Below the pieces are notes generated by a model, which saw only the letters and a list, made by a program, of their open reading frames with translations, was not told the origin of the DNA and ran no database searches. A DNA stretch of 33,150 bases from Hyphomicrobiales bacterium. Its GTDB lineage: Bacteria; Pseudomonadota; Alphaproteobacteria; Rhizobiales; Aestuariivirgaceae. The stretch spans positions 1 to 33,150 of the forward strand of contig JANYHE010000125.1 of NCBI GenBank assembly GCA_025359215.1. The letters run 5' to 3'. Position numbers and translations under genes: made by a program. Shown here one piece after another: positions 31,717 through 33,150 of this stretch; position 1 is the first letter of the stretch, and every line of letters starts with the position of its first letter.

Positions 31717-32429
31717 GCCTGCCTTATGATTTCGATTTTCTGCATCTTTTCGCGGTGCTGTGGATTTTCATCATGTGGAGTCTCTATGCGCCGTTCTTGC
31801 GATTTTTCGGTCATGGCACATTGAATGCGCAGTTGCATGTGGTGCGGCTGAAATGGATGCGCATGTTGCTGCATAGCCGCCGTGAAAACCGCGTGTTTGA
31901 TGGCATTTTACTCGGCCATATTTCAGGATCGATTTCATTCTTCGGATCGGCCACTTTAATTGTGCTTGCCGGGCTGGTGGGCACTTTGGCATCAATCAAC
32001 CATGTTCATGCTTCCCTTACAGAAATGGCGTTTTTTCCGCCTATCAGCTTGGGGCTGTTTACAATTTATTTTGCTTCCATCGCTTTGATCATGGCTATTT
32101 GTTTTTTCTCATTCACCTATGCCATTCGCAAACTGGCTTATACGTTGGCCATGATTGGGGGTCTCGATGAAGCACCCGGTGACACACCACAGTCAAAAAT
32201 CATGATTGCACAAACGGCAACCGTTCTGACCGAGGCCTTGAAGAGCTTAAACAATGGTATTCGCGGGTTTTATTTCGCCGTGGCCGCATTGTTTTTATTT
32301 ATCGGACCCGGTGTTTCGATCGCAATGACTTTGTTCATCAGCTTGTTGCTGTTTTATCGCCAAGGCCTATCAACAGAGGCCTTAGCAATTGAGCGTTATG
32401 TGCAAGCGATGAATGATGGCGGGAACTAA
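31713..32429 (+). CDS. DUF599 family membrane protein
   Basis: This 238-residue protein has about four predicted membrane helices (residues about 8-28, 65-90, 110-135 and 185-220). The family pattern includes the N-terminal DFLHLFAVLWIFIMWSLYAPFL, then NRVFDGILLGHISGSISFFGSATLIVLAGLV, and a C-terminal segment around NNGIRGFYFAVAALFLFIGP. The function of DUF599 is not known. The start overlaps the prfC stop by four bases (ATGA), suggesting coupling, but no functional link to release factor 3 is known to me. It ends one base before convergent eda. Confidence 0.87.
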   Translation: MSLPYDFDFLHLFAVLWIFIMWSLYAPFLRFFGHGTLNAQLHVVRLKWMRMLLHSRRENRVFDGILLGHISGSISFFGSATLIVLAGLVGTLASINHVHASLTEMAFFPPISLGLFTIYFASIALIMAICFFSFTYAIRKLAYTLAMIGGLDEAPGDTPQSKIMIAQTATVLTEALKSLNNGIRGFYFAVAALFLFIGPGVSIAMTLFISLLLFYRQGLSTEALAIERYVQAMNDGGN

Positions 32430-32430
32430 T

Positions 32431-33069
32431 CTATTTCAGCGTTGAAGCTTCGCGGGCCAGTTTTTCAATGCCCGCCCAATCGCCAGCTGCGATTAAAGTT
32501 TTTGGAATCATCCATGAGCCACCCACAGTGATCACATTGCTCAGCTTCAAATAGTTGGGTGCCAAGGCAGGCGAAATGCCACCGGTGGGGCAGAATTTTA
32601 CTTGTGGCAAAGGCGATGCGAGACTTGAAAGATAGGGCGCTCCCCCTGCTGGTTCAGCAGGGAAGAATTTTTGAATGGTATAGCCCCATTCCAACAGTGC
32701 CATGCATTCGCTGGCTGTAACGCCGCCTGGAAGCAAAGCAATATCTTCATCTTCGGCAGCCCCTAAAAGCTTTCCAGTTGATCCAGGAGACACTGCAAAT
32801 GTGCAACCGGCTTTGCGGCTATCACGCAATTGTTGAGGCGTGAGCACGGTGCCAGACCCAATCACGGCCCCCTCCACTTCAGCCACAATGGCGCGAATGC
32901 ATTCAAGGGCCGCTTCCGTGCGCAAGGTAATTTCGAGAACGGGAAGGCCACCGCTTACCAAGGCGCGGGCCAAGGGTACTGCATCTTTCACATTTTCGAT
33001 CACCATTACAGGAACAACGGGTGCCAGCTTAAGTGCGGCCTCTAAGCCTTTTTGAAGTTCATTGCTCAT
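32431..33069 (-). CDS. eda: 2-dehydro-3-deoxyphosphogluconate (KDPG) aldolase
   Basis: This 212-residue class I aldolase cleaves KDPG to pyruvate and glyceraldehyde 3-phosphate, the last step of the Entner-Doudoroff pathway. Active-site residues are present: E46 and R50 in LEITLRT, the Schiff-base lysine K134 in IQKFFPAE, and T162 in PTGGIS. The ATG at 33069 follows the TAA of the upstream edd gene without any spacer, so both are on one transcript. Length is typical. It is convergent with the DUF599 gene. Confidence 0.95.
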   Translation of the reverse strand: MSNELQKGLEAALKLAPVVPVMVIENVKDAVPLARALVSGGLPVLEITLRTEAALECIRAIVAEVEGAVIGSGTVLTPQQLRDSRKAGCTFAVSPGSTGKLLGAAEDEDIALLPGGVTASECMALLEWGYTIQKFFPAEPAGGAPYLSSLASPLPQVKFCPTGGISPALAPNYLKLSNVITVGGSWMIPKTLIAAGDWAGIEKLAREASTLK

Positions 33070-33150
33070 TTAAATCATCCCAAAAATTGATGCGCCTTGA
33101 TCAGCGCGGCCCGCAAGATTTCGAAACGCTGCGAAAAGTTCGCGACCTGT
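33070..33150 (-). CDS. edd: Phosphogluconate dehydratase, C-terminal end only
   Basis: The last 26 codons of a gene running in from the right edge read TGRELFAAFRNLAGRADQGA followed by SIFGMI and TAA. The GRELF...GA pattern fits my recollection of the Edd C-terminus, and the position directly before eda (stop and start codons adjacent) is the classic edd-eda arrangement. Only this tail is visible, so the assignment leans on context. If correct, the enzyme dehydrates 6-phosphogluconate to KDPG. Confidence 0.78.
   Translation of the reverse strand, partial: TGRELFAAFRNLAGRADQGASIFGMI

Overview
The window reads as a chromosomal segment of an alphaproteobacterium, most likely of the order Hyphomicrobiales (Rhizobiales), with moderate GC content. 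The evidence is a class I lysyl-tRNA synthetase, a MutL that keeps the endonuclease motif, a cpa/tad pilus cluster in the alphaproteobacterial order, a ligase-associated lhr-pdeM pair, a proteobacterial Glk, and edd-eda. I see no tRNA, rRNA, CRISPR array, complete insertion sequence or phage gene. Almost all of the window is coding, with short gaps and many ATGA overlaps.

Layout. 1-2183: the 3' part of mutL, then rsmD (convergent with mutL), then the tRNA adenosine deaminase gene tadA (divergent from rsmD). 2168-6803: the minus-strand pair lhr-pdeM, whose pdeM carries an in-frame 150-bp palindromic element, then a divergent MATE transporter. 6791-10595: a minus-strand group of a DinG/XPD-like helicase, an NADPH-dependent FMN reductase and a TerB-family protein. 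10692-15304: class I lysyl-tRNA synthetase, an S24/XRE regulator, a DUF952 gene coupled to pyrD, and an orphan periplasmic solute-binding protein. 15343-17088: a membrane GT2 glycosyltransferase.

17091-27544 is a tight adherence (Tad, type IVb pilus) locus. On the minus strand lie cpaA, then cpaB-cpaC-cpaD-cpaE-cpaF-tadB-tadC. Divergent from cpaA on the plus strand lie a small secreted protein homologous to the CpaC N-terminal domain, then tadE and tadF. Together these encode prepilin peptidase, outer-membrane secretin with lipoprotein, localisation ATPase, assembly ATPase, inner-membrane platform and two minor pseudopilins. No gene for the major Flp pilin, TadD or TadG is present.

27566-33150: a strong terminator after tadF, an EamA/DMT transporter, glk-pncA (overlapping, minus strand), prfC-DUF599 (overlapping, plus strand), then eda and the last codons of edd (minus strand). 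Glk with Edd/Eda suggests glucose catabolism by the Entner-Doudoroff route.

The most unusual things are the 50-codon palindromic element inside pdeM, the likely tad-operon terminator embedded in the 3' coding end of the convergent glycosyltransferase gene, three copies of GTTAACCTT clustered in the pilus promoter regions, and the split Tad locus without a pilin gene. I did not find a clearly new multi-gene system; most of the window is conserved core genome.
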